Source: Leifsonia poae (GTDB lineage: Bacteria; Actinomycetota; Actinomycetes; Actinomycetales; Microbacteriaceae). Taken from it: DNA of 64,000 bases. Below the pieces are notes generated by a model, which searched no databases, had not been told where the DNA came from, and was given only the letters and a program-made list of their open reading frames with translations. The stretch covers positions 62,001 through 126,000 of the forward strand of contig NZ_BSEN01000012.1 in assembly GCF_027921845.1 (NCBI RefSeq), given 5' to 3'. Each line of letters opens with the position of its first letter. The first letter of the stretch is position 1. The position numbers were made by a program, and so were the translations under genes. Below, piece by piece: positions 16,994 through 25,879 of this stretch.

Positions 16994-18385
16994 ATGGAAC
17001 GCCACAACGAGACGCCCGCCACCCGGATGCACGCCGTCTCCCACGAGACCGAGGAGATCGTCGACCTCGTGCTCGACTACTCGCGCCGGCGCATCCTGAG
17101 CAGTGACACCCCGCTCGACAAGCCGATGGCCGAACCGGAGCTGCGTCGGCTGGCCGGCTCGTCGATCCTCGACAACGGCATCGGCGCCAAGCGCGCCCTC
17201 GCGCTCTTCGAGCACGTGCTGGCTCCCGCCTGCATCACCACGGACCACCCCCAGTACCTGTCGTTCATCCCGACCGCGCCCACCAAGGCCGCCACGGCGT
17301 TCGACCTGGTCGTCTCGGCCAGCGCGGTGTACGGCGGCTCGTGGCTCGAAGGCTCCGGAGCGGTCTACGCCGAGAACGAGGTGCTCTCGTGGCTCGCGAA
17401 GGAGTTCGGTCTTCCCGAGACCGCCGGCGGCGTCTTCGTGCAGGGCGGCACGCTCGGCAACCTGTCCGCGCTCGTCGCGGCCCGCGATCACGCCCGCGCA
17501 ACCCTGACGGATGCCGGCGCCGAGCTGCCCGCACGATGGAAGATAGTCTGCAGCGCCGAGGCCCACTCGTCGATCGCCTCGGCCGCTAGGGTGATGGACG
17601 TCGACGTGGTGCCGGTCACCCCCGCCGAGGGCGGCATGCTGAGCGGCGCGAACGTGCGCCCGGCGCTCGAGGAGCACGGCGCTGCCGTATTCGCCGTCGT
17701 TGCCACCGCCGGCTCCACCAACTTCGGGATCGTCGACGACATCGCCACGATCGCCGCGTTGCGCCCCGAGTTCACGTTCTGGCTGCACGTCGACGGCGCC
17801 TACGGCCTGGCCGGGATGCTCTCCCCGCTCGCCCGCCACCGGTTCGCCGGCGTCGAGCACGCCGACTCCGTCATCGTCGACCCGCACAAGTGGCTCTTCG
17901 CCCCGTTCGACGCCTGCGCGCTCATCTACCGCGACCCCGAGGCGGGGCGCCGCGCCCACACGCAGCACGCCGAATACCTCGACACCCTCACCGAGACCGC
18001 CGAGTGGAGCCCGTCGGACTACGCCGCGCACCTCACCCGGCGTGCGCGCGGGCTTCCCCTCTGGTTCTCGCTCGCGACCTACGGCGAGAACGCCTATCGC
18101 GAGGCGGTCAGCGCGTCGCTGCGGCTGACCCAGCGCATCGCGGCCGAGATCGAGTCGCGCGAGGGCTTCCGCCTCGTGCGACAGCCGCAGCTCTCCGTGG
18201 TGGTGTTCGAGCGCGACGGCTGGGACCGCGCCGACTACTCGGCCTGGTCGGCCCGGCTGCTGGACGAGCAGCGCGCGTTCGTCACGCCGAGCTCGCACGC
18301 GGGGCGCCCGAACACGCGGTTCGCCATCCTGAACCCGATGACGACGTTCGAGCAGCTCGTGGGGATCCTCGACACGATGGTCTGA
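16994..18385 (+). CDS. PLP-dependent group II amino-acid decarboxylase
   Basis: This 463-residue protein of the aromatic-L-amino-acid/glutamate decarboxylase family has the PLP lysine in DPHKWLF (Lys299) and the PLP-binding aspartate in HVDGAYG. QGGTLGNLSAL and TAGSTNFGIVDD are also conserved. It should produce an amine from an amino acid, but the specificity is not readable. GAGAGGACACC precedes the ATG. The 226-bp upstream region holds a possible operator TGAAT-N8-ATTCA at 16846-16863. The preceding MFS exporter could export the product; that link is inference. Confidence 0.88.
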   Translation: MERHNETPATRMHAVSHETEEIVDLVLDYSRRRILSSDTPLDKPMAEPELRRLAGSSILDNGIGAKRALALFEHVLAPACITTDHPQYLSFIPTAPTKAATAFDLVVSASAVYGGSWLEGSGAVYAENEVLSWLAKEFGLPETAGGVFVQGGTLGNLSALVAARDHARATLTDAGAELPARWKIVCSAEAHSSIASAARVMDVDVVPVTPAEGGMLSGANVRPALEEHGAAVFAVVATAGSTNFGIVDDIATIAALRPEFTFWLHVDGAYGLAGMLSPLARHRFAGVEHADSVIVDPHKWLFAPFDACALIYRDPEAGRRAHTQHAEYLDTLTETAEWSPSDYAAHLTRRARGLPLWFSLATYGENAYREAVSASLRLTQRIAAEIESREGFRLVRQPQLSVVVFERDGWDRADYSAWSARLLDEQRAFVTPSSHAGRPNTRFAILNPMTTFEQLVGILDTMV

Positions 18386-18401
18386 CGGCGCGGCCGGCCG
18401 G

Positions 18402-19184
18402 TCACGCGGCGACGGCGTCGGGCAGTTCGCCGGTCGGGGTGCGGCGGCGCACCGACATCACCACGACGCAGACCACGATGCCGGCGAACAGCACGAGGCT
18501 CACCGCGCCCGTGCCGAAACCGAGTCCGTGGCGAGCGGGCGGCAGGGCCAGCCAGTCCGAGAGGGACGCGCCGAACGGACGCGTCAGCACATACGACATC
18601 CAGAACGCGGCGGTCGCGCCGAGCCCCCACCAGCGGTAAGCGACGCCCGGCAGCGCGAACAGCGCGGCGAACAGGATGCCCGACGCCAGGTAGCCGAGGC
18701 TGAAGGTCACCGCGGTCAGGTCGCCGACGGCCGTGCCGAGCGCGAAGGTCGTCATCACGGCTGCCCAGTAGAAGAACTCGCGCGGGCGTGTATCGATGTG
18801 GTGCACAGAGAGGGTGCGCTGCGTGGCGTACCAGACGGCGAACACGGCGGCCAGGATCACCAGGAAGGCCGACGTCGAGACCAGATACGGCACGCCGAAC
18901 TGCACGTGGATCACGTCGGCGACCATCGTTCCGAATACGGCGACCATCAACACCGCGAGCCAGTAGACCCAGGGGATGTAGCGGCGCACCGCGAACTGCA
19001 GGATGAGCGTCGCGGCGAGCACCACGGCGGCCCCGGCGACGGCGACCGGCGGATCGATCTGGTGCACCAGGAAGTCGGACGTCGTCTCGCCCATCGCGGT
19101 GGTGAGGACCTTGGCCACCCAGAACAGGGCGGTCACTTCGGGAACTTTGTTGCGCAGCACGGCAACACGGTGCCACCCCCGCAC
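18402..19184 (-). CDS. COG4705-type membrane protein, paralog 1
   Basis: This protein of up to 260 residues has about 8 membrane helices and internal repeats (GETTSDFLVH / GTAVGDLTAV, each followed by a hydrophobic pair). The paralog at 37485 shares KVPE-TA-FW-KIL, RTLS-H-IDTR and YVLTRP-GASL. The function of the family is not established. The annotated GTG 19184 has no RBS and is overlapped by a regulator-type repeat, so the real start is probably GTG 19160 (VLRNKVPEVTALFW). It is divergent from the PAP2 phosphatase and beside a two-component system. Confidence 0.75.
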   Translation of the reverse strand: MRGWHRVAVLRNKVPEVTALFWVAKVLTTAMGETTSDFLVHQIDPPVAVAGAAVVLAATLILQFAVRRYIPWVYWLAVLMVAVFGTMVADVIHVQFGVPYLVSTSAFLVILAAVFAVWYATQRTLSVHHIDTRPREFFYWAAVMTTFALGTAVGDLTAVTFSLGYLASGILFAALFALPGVAYRWWGLGATAAFWMSYVLTRPFGASLSDWLALPPARHGLGFGTGAVSLVLFAGIVVCVVVMSVRRRTPTGELPDAVAA

Positions 19185-19199
19185 TAAGAAACCGCTGAG
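19184..19199 (-). promoter_or_regulatory. direct repeat CTCAG-N6-CTTAG (minus strand)
   Basis: Read on the minus strand, CTCAG (19195-19199) and CTTAG (19184-19188) start 11 bp apart, one helical turn, as in OmpR-family regulator sites. The same pattern occurs at 19217-19232 and 37414-37429. It faces the COG4705 gene. Confidence 0.5.
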
Positions 19200-19216
19200 A
19201 TGGCGGGCCAGGCTTT

Positions 19217-19232
19217 CTTAGCCGCGTCTTGT
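19217..19232 (+). promoter_or_regulatory. direct repeat CTTAG-N6-CTTGT upstream of PAP2 gene
   Basis: CTTAG (19217-19221) and CTTGT (19228-19232) start 11 bp apart, 42 bp before the phosphatase start. The site is likely bound by the response regulator encoded at 19996. Confidence 0.5.
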
Positions 19233-19273
19233 AGCGCGACGACGAGACTCGGGCACTGTCGAAAGGATCTCCC

Positions 19274-19984
19274 GTGCCCCGTGCTGTTCCCCGGCCGCGT
19301 CGACCGCTCACACCCCTCACGGTCGTCGTGTCCCTTGTCGTGATCCTGGCCGTCGTGCTGGCCGGGCTGATCATCCGCGATTCGGCGGCTGTGACTTCGT
19401 GGGACCTCGGCATCCTGCAGGCGCTGAGCGATGCCCACACACCCTGGCTCGACGCGCTCTCGCTCGGGATCAACTGGCTCTTCTCCCCCGTGATCGCCGC
19501 CGTGATCGTGGTCGTCACCGCCGCGATCGTCCTCGCGGTAACGCGCTGCCTGCGGCCGATGGTCACGTTCCTCACGCTGGTGATGATCCCGTGGCTCGGG
19601 AACGATCTCATCAAGGCGATCGTGCAACGACCGCGTCCGGACATGTCCGCGCTGTCCAACTCGCTGGTCGGCACGCCGTCGTCGCTGAGCTACCCCTCCG
19701 GTCACGTCGCCTTCGCTACGGCGTACTGCCTGGCCCTGCTCATCAGCGTCGGCGGGGGTCGGTTTCGGCCGCTGTTCACCGCGATCGCGGTCGTGGTGCC
19801 CCTGCTCACGGCGTTCTCGCGGATGTACCTGGGGGTCCATTACCTCACCGATGTCGTCGCGAGCCTCGTCTATACGACGGCCGCCGTCGTCCTGGTGAAC
19901 GCCCTGGTCGAGTGGGCGTACGCCCGGGTGGGGGCGGAACGGGTCAGTAGCGGGACCGGCCCAGTACCCGGACCGCCCCAGTAG
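19274..19984 (+). CDS. PAP2-family membrane phosphatase
   Basis: This 236-residue protein has six predicted helices. All three phosphatase motifs are present: KAIVQRPRPD, YPSGH and SRMYLGVHYLTD. It should dephosphorylate a lipid phosphate (undecaprenyl pyrophosphate or phosphatidate) at the outer face of the membrane. GTG 19274 follows AAAGGA. It is the first gene of a tight run with the response regulator (11-bp gap) and the sensor kinase, so lipid or envelope stress is a plausible signal. Confidence 0.9.
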   Translation: MPRAVPRPRRPLTPLTVVVSLVVILAVVLAGLIIRDSAAVTSWDLGILQALSDAHTPWLDALSLGINWLFSPVIAAVIVVVTAAIVLAVTRCLRPMVTFLTLVMIPWLGNDLIKAIVQRPRPDMSALSNSLVGTPSSLSYPSGHVAFATAYCLALLISVGGGRFRPLFTAIAVVVPLLTAFSRMYLGVHYLTDVVASLVYTTAAVVLVNALVEWAYARVGAERVSSGTGPVPGPPQ

Positions 19985-19995
19985 ATTGAGCAGTC

Positions 19996-20658
19996 ATGGA
20001 GCGTGAACGGCAACAGGTGCTGCTGGTCGAGGACGACCCGCGCCTCGGACCGTTGATCGAGCAGGTCCTGGCCGAGACCTACGACGTCACTCTGGTCGCC
20101 GACGGCGACGAAGGTCTGCGCGTCGGGCTGGCCGACCCGTTCGATGTCATCGTGGTCGATCGCCGGCTGCCGGGGACCGACGGCGTGACCATCGTCGAGA
20201 CGCTCCGTGCGCGCCGGGTGGTCACGCCCATCCTGATGCTCACCGCGCTCGGCGCCGTCGCCGACCGGGTGAACGGGCTCGACGCCGGCGCGAACGACTA
20301 TCTGGTCAAGCCGTTCGAGTTCGACGAACTGCTCGCGCGGCTGCGAGCGCTCACCCGCACGTTCACCGGCGAGGGACCGGCGCTGCCCATCGGCGAGTGG
20401 CAGTTCTATCCGGAGAGCCGCTGCATCTACTCGCCGTACGACGGGCGCATCCAGCTCACCGTGCGGGAGAGCGCGCTCGTGCGGCTGCTGGCCGAGAACC
20501 CGCTCCGCACCTTCACGCGCCGCCAGATCCTCCGTGAGGTGTTCGAGAACGACCAGCCCGGATCGGTCGACACCTACGTGCACTACGTGCGCCGCAAGAC
20601 CGACAAGGACCTCATCGCTACAGTGCGCGGCGAGGGGTATCGATTGGGACAGCCGTGA
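19996..20658 (+). CDS. OmpR/PhoB-family response regulator
   Basis: This 220-residue protein has a receiver domain with phospho-acceptor Asp55 (IVVDRRLPG), the acidic pair in VEDDPR and Lys105 in VKPF. A C-terminal winged HTH follows (LTVRESALVRLLAEN, VDTYVHYVRRKTDK). It is translationally coupled to the kinase (GTGA overlap). Likely binding sites are the 11-bp-spaced CTTAG repeats upstream of the PAP2 and COG4705 genes. Confidence 0.93.
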   Translation: MERERQQVLLVEDDPRLGPLIEQVLAETYDVTLVADGDEGLRVGLADPFDVIVVDRRLPGTDGVTIVETLRARRVVTPILMLTALGAVADRVNGLDAGANDYLVKPFEFDELLARLRALTRTFTGEGPALPIGEWQFYPESRCIYSPYDGRIQLTVRESALVRLLAENPLRTFTRRQILREVFENDQPGSVDTYVHYVRRKTDKDLIATVRGEGYRLGQP

Positions 20659-21635
20659 GCCGCCGCTCCGAGACCGACATCGACGCCACGGCCGTCCGAC
20701 GCGCCTCGCGGATCGTAGGCCTGCAGATCACCATCGCCTCCGGCGCCCTGGTGATCGCCGCGATCGGGGTGGCGTTCTTCTTCGTGCTCGACCAGTTGCG
20801 GCCGTCGGAGTTGGCGGAGAAGCCGCGCCCTGGTGAGCACAAGATCTACATCGACACCACCGAGGCGCTGGTGGCGTTCATCGTGGTCGGGGTGCTCGCG
20901 GTGGCGGTCGCCGGCGTGGCCAGCCTGATCATCACGCGCCGAGCGGTCGGCCCGCTCGGCCGGGCCCTCCACATGCAGAAAGCCTTCGTGCAGGATGCGA
21001 GCCACGAGCTCCGCACGCCCCTCGCCGTGCTCGACGCGCGGCTGCAGATCCTGCAACGGAGACTCCCGGCCGACGACCCCTCCTCGCCGATCGTCGAGGA
21101 GCTGCGCGCGGACACCCGGGCGCTGATCGACATCGTCAACGATCTGCTCCTCGCCGCCGACCCCCAGGATGCGTCCCCCGAGCCGATCCCGGTGGTCCCG
21201 GCCGTCGAGCGCGCCGTCGACGCGATGCGGGTGCTGGCGCAACCACGTGGCATCCGGGTGGCCCTCGACGCGGACGGCGAGCCGTCGGTGGCGGTGCCGA
21301 TCGCGAGTCTGCAACGCTGCGTGACCGCCCTCGTCGACAACGCGCTCACCTACGCGCCCGACGCCTCCACCATCACGGTGACGGTCAGAACCCAGGGGCG
21401 CAGGATGCTGCTGACCGTGGCCGACGCGGGCCCCGGCATCCAAGGCATCGACCCGCAGCGCATCTTCGACCGTTTCGCGCGGGCGCCGCGACCCGCAGGA
21501 GCCGAGGCGCGACCGAGCTTCGGGATCGGTCTCGCACTGGTGCGGGAGATCGCGGCGCGCCATGGCGGCAGCGTCGACGTGGCGCAGACGAGCGAGGAGG
21601 GCACGGTGCTCGAGCTGAGCCTGCCCCTCGCCTGA
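20655..21635 (+). CDS. sensor histidine kinase
   Basis: This 326-residue protein has helix 1 (residues 20-46), a very short external loop (about 24 residues) and helix 2 (71-94). HisKA follows with ASHELRTPLAVL (His117), then HATPase (NALTYAPDAS, DAGPGIQG, GIGLALVREIAARHGG). The tiny loop implies sensing within the membrane, as in intramembrane-sensing kinases of envelope stress. No HAMP domain is evident. The GTG overlaps the regulator stop. Confidence 0.92.
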   Translation: MSRRSETDIDATAVRRASRIVGLQITIASGALVIAAIGVAFFFVLDQLRPSELAEKPRPGEHKIYIDTTEALVAFIVVGVLAVAVAGVASLIITRRAVGPLGRALHMQKAFVQDASHELRTPLAVLDARLQILQRRLPADDPSSPIVEELRADTRALIDIVNDLLLAADPQDASPEPIPVVPAVERAVDAMRVLAQPRGIRVALDADGEPSVAVPIASLQRCVTALVDNALTYAPDASTITVTVRTQGRRMLLTVADAGPGIQGIDPQRIFDRFARAPRPAGAEARPSFGIGLALVREIAARHGGSVDVAQTSEEGTVLELSLPLA

Positions 21636-21789
21636 CGCGCGCGGCCGCCCGCGCTCCGTGCGCGGACCTTCCACAGAAGTTCCCGAGATGTACACCTCAG
21701 AAGGATCAGCCCTGCATTCTCTTGGAGGATTCTGAGACCGGACGGGCTGAACTGGGGGAAGACCGTTCGCCATCAGAGGGGAGGTCTCG

Positions 21790-23343
21790 ATGTCACTCGT
21801 CGCAACGAAGCCGACACCCCGCACGCGCGCCGCCATCGGCGCGCTCACCGGCGCGCGCTGGTTCGTCGCCTCGATCGCCGGCCTCCTGGCGACGTCGATC
21901 GCCGCGGCCGGGTCGTGGATCCCGTCCCTCTGGGGCGATGAGGCCGCGAGCGTCATGTCCGCCGAGCGCTCTCTCCCCTCGCTTGCCGGGATGCTCGGCC
22001 ACGTCGACGCCGTGCACGGCACCTACTACCTCGGCCTGCACTGGTGGATCCGGGTCTTCGGGACCTCGCCGTTCGCTCTGCGCTTCCCGAGCGCCGTCGC
22101 CGTCGGGCTCGCGACCGCCGCAGTCGTCGTGGTCGCCTGGCGGCTCGAAGGACGGCGGATGGCGATCATCGCGGGCGCGGTGTGCGTGATCCTGCCCCGC
22201 GTGACCTACATGGGCGAGGAAGCCCGCTCCTACGCCTTCAGCGCAGCGGCCGCCGCCTGGCTCACCGCGCTCCTCATCGAGATCCTGCACCGCCGCGAGG
22301 TGCGGATGCGCTGGTGGGTGGCGTACGGGGCCGTGCTGGCCGTCGGCACGTACTTCTTCCTGTACGTCGCACTCTTCGCGGCCGTGCATGCCGTGATCCT
22401 GGCATCGGTGCGCGCGCGACGCTCGACCCTGATCGGCTGGGGCGCCGCGGTCGCCGGGGCCGCCCTCGCGTCCGTTCCCCTCGGCCTGGTGGGACTGATC
22501 GAGCGGAACCAGATCTCCTACCTCGCGATGTCCGAGCAGGTGACCCTCCCCACGCTGTTCGACGCGCTGTGGTTCGGCACGTGGTGGGTGGCCGCGGGCG
22601 CGTGGGCGCTCATCGTCGTCGCCGTCGTGGTCGCATGGCGCAGGCGTCGCGGCGAGATCCGGGCGACGGCGGATCCCGCCCCGTGGATCGCCAAGCGCGG
22701 CCTCCCGACGCTCGAGGGCGTCGCCATCGCCTGGCTCGTCGTGCCGACGGGCATCCTGATCACGGCCCACGCCGTGATCCCCGACTTCACCGCCCGCTAC
22801 GTCTCGTTCTGCGCGCCCGCAGCGGCGATCCTGATCGCGTGCGGCATCCGGGCTCTGGCCGACAGGCGCCGGTGGGCGGGCATCGCCGCAGGCTCCCTGA
22901 TCGTCGCCCTCATCGTTCCCGTGTACATCGGCCAGCGCACGCCGTACGCGAAGAACGACAGCGACTGGGCCCAGGTGAGCGCCGAGATCGGGGCCAACGC
23001 GCATCCGGGCGACGGCGTGATCTTCGACGAGTCGGTGCGCCCGTCGTGGAGGCCGCGCCTGGCGCTGCACACCTATCCGGCGGGCTTCGCGGGTCTGACC
23101 GATGTCACCCTCGACGTGCCGTTCACCCAGAACGACACCTGGCACGACCGGGCCTACTCCGTCGCCCAGGCGGACGAGCGCAACCGGCTGGTCGGTATCG
23201 AACGCGTGTGGCTGGTCGAGTTCGCCGCCACGCCGTCGACCCCGGACAGCTGGGGCCTTGACACCCTCGAACGCGAGGGGTTCGTTCAGACGGGCACGCG
23301 CATCGCCACCCATCGCGAACTCATCATCGAGCTCGAGCGCTGA
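21790..23343 (+). CDS. GT39/ArnT-like membrane glycosyltransferase
   Basis: This 517-residue polytopic protein has about 11 helices. The first external loop contains WGDEAASV, the acidic motif of polyprenyl-phosphate-sugar-dependent (GT-C) transferases. HVDAVHGTYYLGLHWWI matches the mannosyltransferase pattern. A soluble C-terminal region (about 390-517) probably faces the outside. It likely glycosylates a cell-wall polymer or protein with a lipid-linked sugar. It follows the two-component genes after a 154-bp gap and may have its own promoter. Confidence 0.8.
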   Translation: MSLVATKPTPRTRAAIGALTGARWFVASIAGLLATSIAAAGSWIPSLWGDEAASVMSAERSLPSLAGMLGHVDAVHGTYYLGLHWWIRVFGTSPFALRFPSAVAVGLATAAVVVVAWRLEGRRMAIIAGAVCVILPRVTYMGEEARSYAFSAAAAAWLTALLIEILHRREVRMRWWVAYGAVLAVGTYFFLYVALFAAVHAVILASVRARRSTLIGWGAAVAGAALASVPLGLVGLIERNQISYLAMSEQVTLPTLFDALWFGTWWVAAGAWALIVVAVVVAWRRRRGEIRATADPAPWIAKRGLPTLEGVAIAWLVVPTGILITAHAVIPDFTARYVSFCAPAAAILIACGIRALADRRRWAGIAAGSLIVALIVPVYIGQRTPYAKNDSDWAQVSAEIGANAHPGDGVIFDESVRPSWRPRLALHTYPAGFAGLTDVTLDVPFTQNDTWHDRAYSVAQADERNRLVGIERVWLVEFAATPSTPDSWGLDTLEREGFVQTGTRIATHRELIIELER

Positions 23344-23405
23344 CAACCCGGCGGGGCCGCAGGTTCCGCCGCACACGCCGACCGACCACCACCCGAAAGG
23401 ACCCT

Positions 23406-24068
23406 GTGTCACCCATCGCCATCCATGCCGGACTCCTCGACCCGCAGGCCCTCATCGACGGGGCGGGACCGTGGGCGCTGCTCGGCGTGTGCGCGATCGT
23501 GTTCGCCGAGTCCGGCCTGCTCATCGGGTTCTTCCTGCCCGGCGACACCCTGCTGTTCTTCACCGGCGTTCTCACGCTCTCCGGCCACATCCCGCAACCG
23601 CTCTGGCTGATCATCCTGTGCGTGTCGGTGGCCGCGATCCTCGGCGACCAGGTCGGGTTCCTGATCGGGAGGAAGAGCGGCCCGGCGATCTTCGAACGGC
23701 GGGAATCCGGGCTGTTCAGCCGCGCGAGCGTGGAACGCACCCAGCGCTTCTTCGACCGCTTCGGCCCGGCGGCGGTGACCGTGGCCCGGTTCGTCCCCGT
23801 CGTGCGCACCTTCGCGCCGGTGGCGGCGGGTGTCGGCAGGATGCGCCGCTCCACCTTCACGGCGTACAACATCGTGGGCGCCGTGGTGTGGTCGGCCGCG
23901 GTGATCCTCATCGGCTACGGGCTCGGGCACATCCCCGGTGTGGCCGACTTCGTGGCGACGTACCTCGACCTCATCCTGATCGGCGTCGTCGTGCTGTCGG
24001 TGGGACCGGTGATCGTCCGTGCCATCGTGCTCCGGATGCGCCGCAGCAAGGTCGACGCCGACAGTTGA
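23406..24068 (+). CDS. DedA-family membrane protein
   Basis: This 220-residue protein carries the DedA signatures FAESGLLIGFFLPGD and GPAAVTVARFVPVVRTFAP (conserved Arg and Pro), with re-entrant and membrane helices. DedA proteins flip or recycle lipid carriers such as undecaprenyl phosphate, which suits a location beside a lipid-linked glycosyltransferase and a PAP2 phosphatase. GTG 23406 follows AAAGGA. Confidence 0.9.
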   Translation: MSPIAIHAGLLDPQALIDGAGPWALLGVCAIVFAESGLLIGFFLPGDTLLFFTGVLTLSGHIPQPLWLIILCVSVAAILGDQVGFLIGRKSGPAIFERRESGLFSRASVERTQRFFDRFGPAAVTVARFVPVVRTFAPVAAGVGRMRRSTFTAYNIVGAVVWSAAVILIGYGLGHIPGVADFVATYLDLILIGVVVLSVGPVIVRAIVLRMRRSKVDADS

Positions 24069-24083
24069 CCGCCCGTCGGGCGG
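24069..24083. terminator. short terminator hairpin between convergent stops
   Basis: CCGCCC and GGGCGG pair around a 3-nt loop in the 16-bp gap between the DedA stop and the aldo/keto reductase stop. Confidence 0.5.
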
Positions 24084-24084
24084 C

Positions 24085-25014
24085 TTACGGCAGGATGTAG
24101 CCCGCTGCGGTGAACAGGCGGTACCACTCCTGCCGGGTCAGCGGGATGTCGGAGCCGGCCGCCGAGTCGCGCACGCGGCCCGGGTTCGTCGTACCGAGCA
24201 CCACCTGCATCTGCGCGGGGTGCCGCGTGATCCACGCGACGGCGATGGCTGCGGGCGGCACATCGTAGGCAGCGGCCAGCTCGTCGATGACGTCGTTGAG
24301 CTCGGGGTAGCTCTCGCGGTCGCCCAGGAAGACCCCGTCGAAGAACGCCTTCTGGAACGGCGACCACGCCTGCAGCGTGATGTCGTGCAGGCGGCTGTAG
24401 TCGAGGATCCCGTTGTCGCGGTCGATCGACTGGTCGAGACCGGCCATGTTGGCGGCGATCCCGGAGGCGATGAGCGGGGCGTGCGTGATGCTGAGCTGCA
24501 CCTGGTTGATCACGAGCGGCTGGCGCACGAACCGCTTGAGCAGCTCGACCTGCCCCGGCGTGTGGTTGGAGACGCCGAAGTTGCGCACCTTGCCGGCGGC
24601 GTGGAGCGTCTCGAACGCGGCGGCGACCTCTTCCGGCTCCACGAGGGTGTCGGGACGGTGCAGCAGCAGCACGTCGAGGTGGTCGGTGCGCAGGGCCTCC
24701 AGCGACTCGTCGACCGACGTCAGGATGTGATCCTTCGAGAAGTCGAAGGATCCCTCGCGGATTCCCACCTTGGACTGGATGATCCACGATTCGCGCTCGC
24801 TCGGGCTGAGTCGCATGGCGTCACCGAAGCGGCGCTCGCAGCCGTGCGGCTCGTCGCCGTAGACGTCGGCGTGATCGAGATAGTTGATCCCTGCGTCGCG
24901 CGCCGAACCCACGAGCTCGCGGACTTCTTCGTCACTGAGCTTCGAGATGCGCATCAGGCCCAGGATGATGTTCGGGGCCTCGAGAGTGGTGCCGGGCAGC
25001 GTGAATGTCTTCAT
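24085..25014 (-). CDS. aldo/keto reductase (YdhF-like)
   Basis: This 309-residue TIM-barrel oxidoreductase has the catalytic AKR motifs NYLDHADVYGD (Asp, Tyr), QSKVGIR (Lys) and HLDVLLLHRPD (His). NADPH-binding residues lie near the C-terminus (VLGTTNPGRV). It most resembles the YdhF-type AKRs of unknown substrate. ATG 25014 follows GGGAGG; an upstream in-frame codon at 25059 lacks an RBS. Confidence 0.9.
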   Translation of the reverse strand: MKTFTLPGTTLEAPNIILGLMRISKLSDEEVRELVGSARDAGINYLDHADVYGDEPHGCERRFGDAMRLSPSERESWIIQSKVGIREGSFDFSKDHILTSVDESLEALRTDHLDVLLLHRPDTLVEPEEVAAAFETLHAAGKVRNFGVSNHTPGQVELLKRFVRQPLVINQVQLSITHAPLIASGIAANMAGLDQSIDRDNGILDYSRLHDITLQAWSPFQKAFFDGVFLGDRESYPELNDVIDELAAAYDVPPAAIAVAWITRHPAQMQVVLGTTNPGRVRDSAAGSDIPLTRQEWYRLFTAAGYILP

Positions 25015-25154
25015 GTCTCCATCCTCCCGCTCAATCCCGAGAACGCCACCCTTTGCCATCCTGTGCCGCGAGGCTGCTCCCCGCTACACTGCGGGAACCG
25101 GGCTGCCGGAACCGGGCGGTGGGACCCGGCACGTTGGACGAAGAGGGGTGGACG

Positions 25155-25466
25155 ATGACGTCACGGCGAGTTCGACCGAAAGCGGTGATCGGCTGGGGGA
25201 TCGGCATCGCCTTAGGCGGGGTGCTCTTCCAGATCCTGGTGCCGACGCTGCTGTATCCGATCAACGACATCGGCGCTGCGACGACCGACATCGACCAGTC
25301 GCTGATGTGGATCCTGCGGGTCGTGGTGCAGGTCGTCGGCAGCCTTCTGCCGTACCTGGGCGCCTCGGTGATCGGGGCGGGTCTCGTGATGCTCTACATC
25401 GACGCGAACGTCGTGCGCAAGAACGCACACGCGTTCCAGCTCCGCGCTCCCGACAGCACCGACTAG
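25155..25466 (+). CDS. small membrane protein, unknown
   Basis: This 103-residue protein has two membrane segments (AVIGWGIGIALGGVLFQILV and VVVQVVGSLLPYLGASVIG) and a short basic N-terminus. No family is recognised. GAAGAGGGG precedes ATG 25155. It is divergent from the aldo/keto reductase. Confidence 0.7.
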   Translation: MTSRRVRPKAVIGWGIGIALGGVLFQILVPTLLYPINDIGAATTDIDQSLMWILRVVVQVVGSLLPYLGASVIGAGLVMLYIDANVVRKNAHAFQLRAPDSTD

Positions 25467-25516
25467 GCAGGCCGCGAGGCGGTGCACGGCCGGGCCCCGA
25501 GTTCTATCGTGGGTGC

Positions 25517-25879
25517 ATGACGTCACTCTGGTCGATCGGGTCGCGCAATTCCGTGCTCAGCATCGCGTCCGCCGAGTCGGTGCTCTCGATCGGCTCGGTG
25601 GGTTCGGCCCTGTCGATCGGATCGGTCGCCTCCTTCGCCTCGATCGGATCGTTCGCGTCGGCCATGTCGGCGGTTTCGTCCCACTCTTTCCAGGGTGCGG
25701 GCTCGCTGCTCTCGGGCCAGTCCAGCTTCTCGCGGCTCTCGTGGCGGGCGGACGGCGCCGACCGCAACGGCGGCTTCCACCTCGACGCGCCGACCGCGCT
25801 GACGCGTGCCGCTCTGATCGCGGGCGCCGTCGCGGCACTCGGCTTCGCCTGGTGGGCGGCTGGCGCGCGACGCCGATGA
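25517..25879 (+). CDS. nonapeptide-repeat (SxxSIGSxx) membrane-anchored protein
   Basis: This 120-residue protein starts at ATG 25517. Residues 3-56 are six tandem 9-residue units of consensus S-(V/A/F)-(L/A)-S-I-G-S-(V/F)-(G/A). Ser/Gly-rich sequence follows (57-75), then a charged linker and one C-terminal membrane helix (98-115) with a basic end. The Ser/Ile/Val periodicity suggests a small beta-structured stack at the membrane. I know of no assigned function. Its stop overlaps the next start (ATGA), implying translational coupling with the 184-residue partner. Confidence 0.75.
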   Translation: MTSLWSIGSRNSVLSIASAESVLSIGSVGSALSIGSVASFASIGSFASAMSAVSSHSFQGAGSLLSGQSSFSRLSWRADGADRNGGFHLDAPTALTRAALIAGAVAALGFAWWAAGARRR

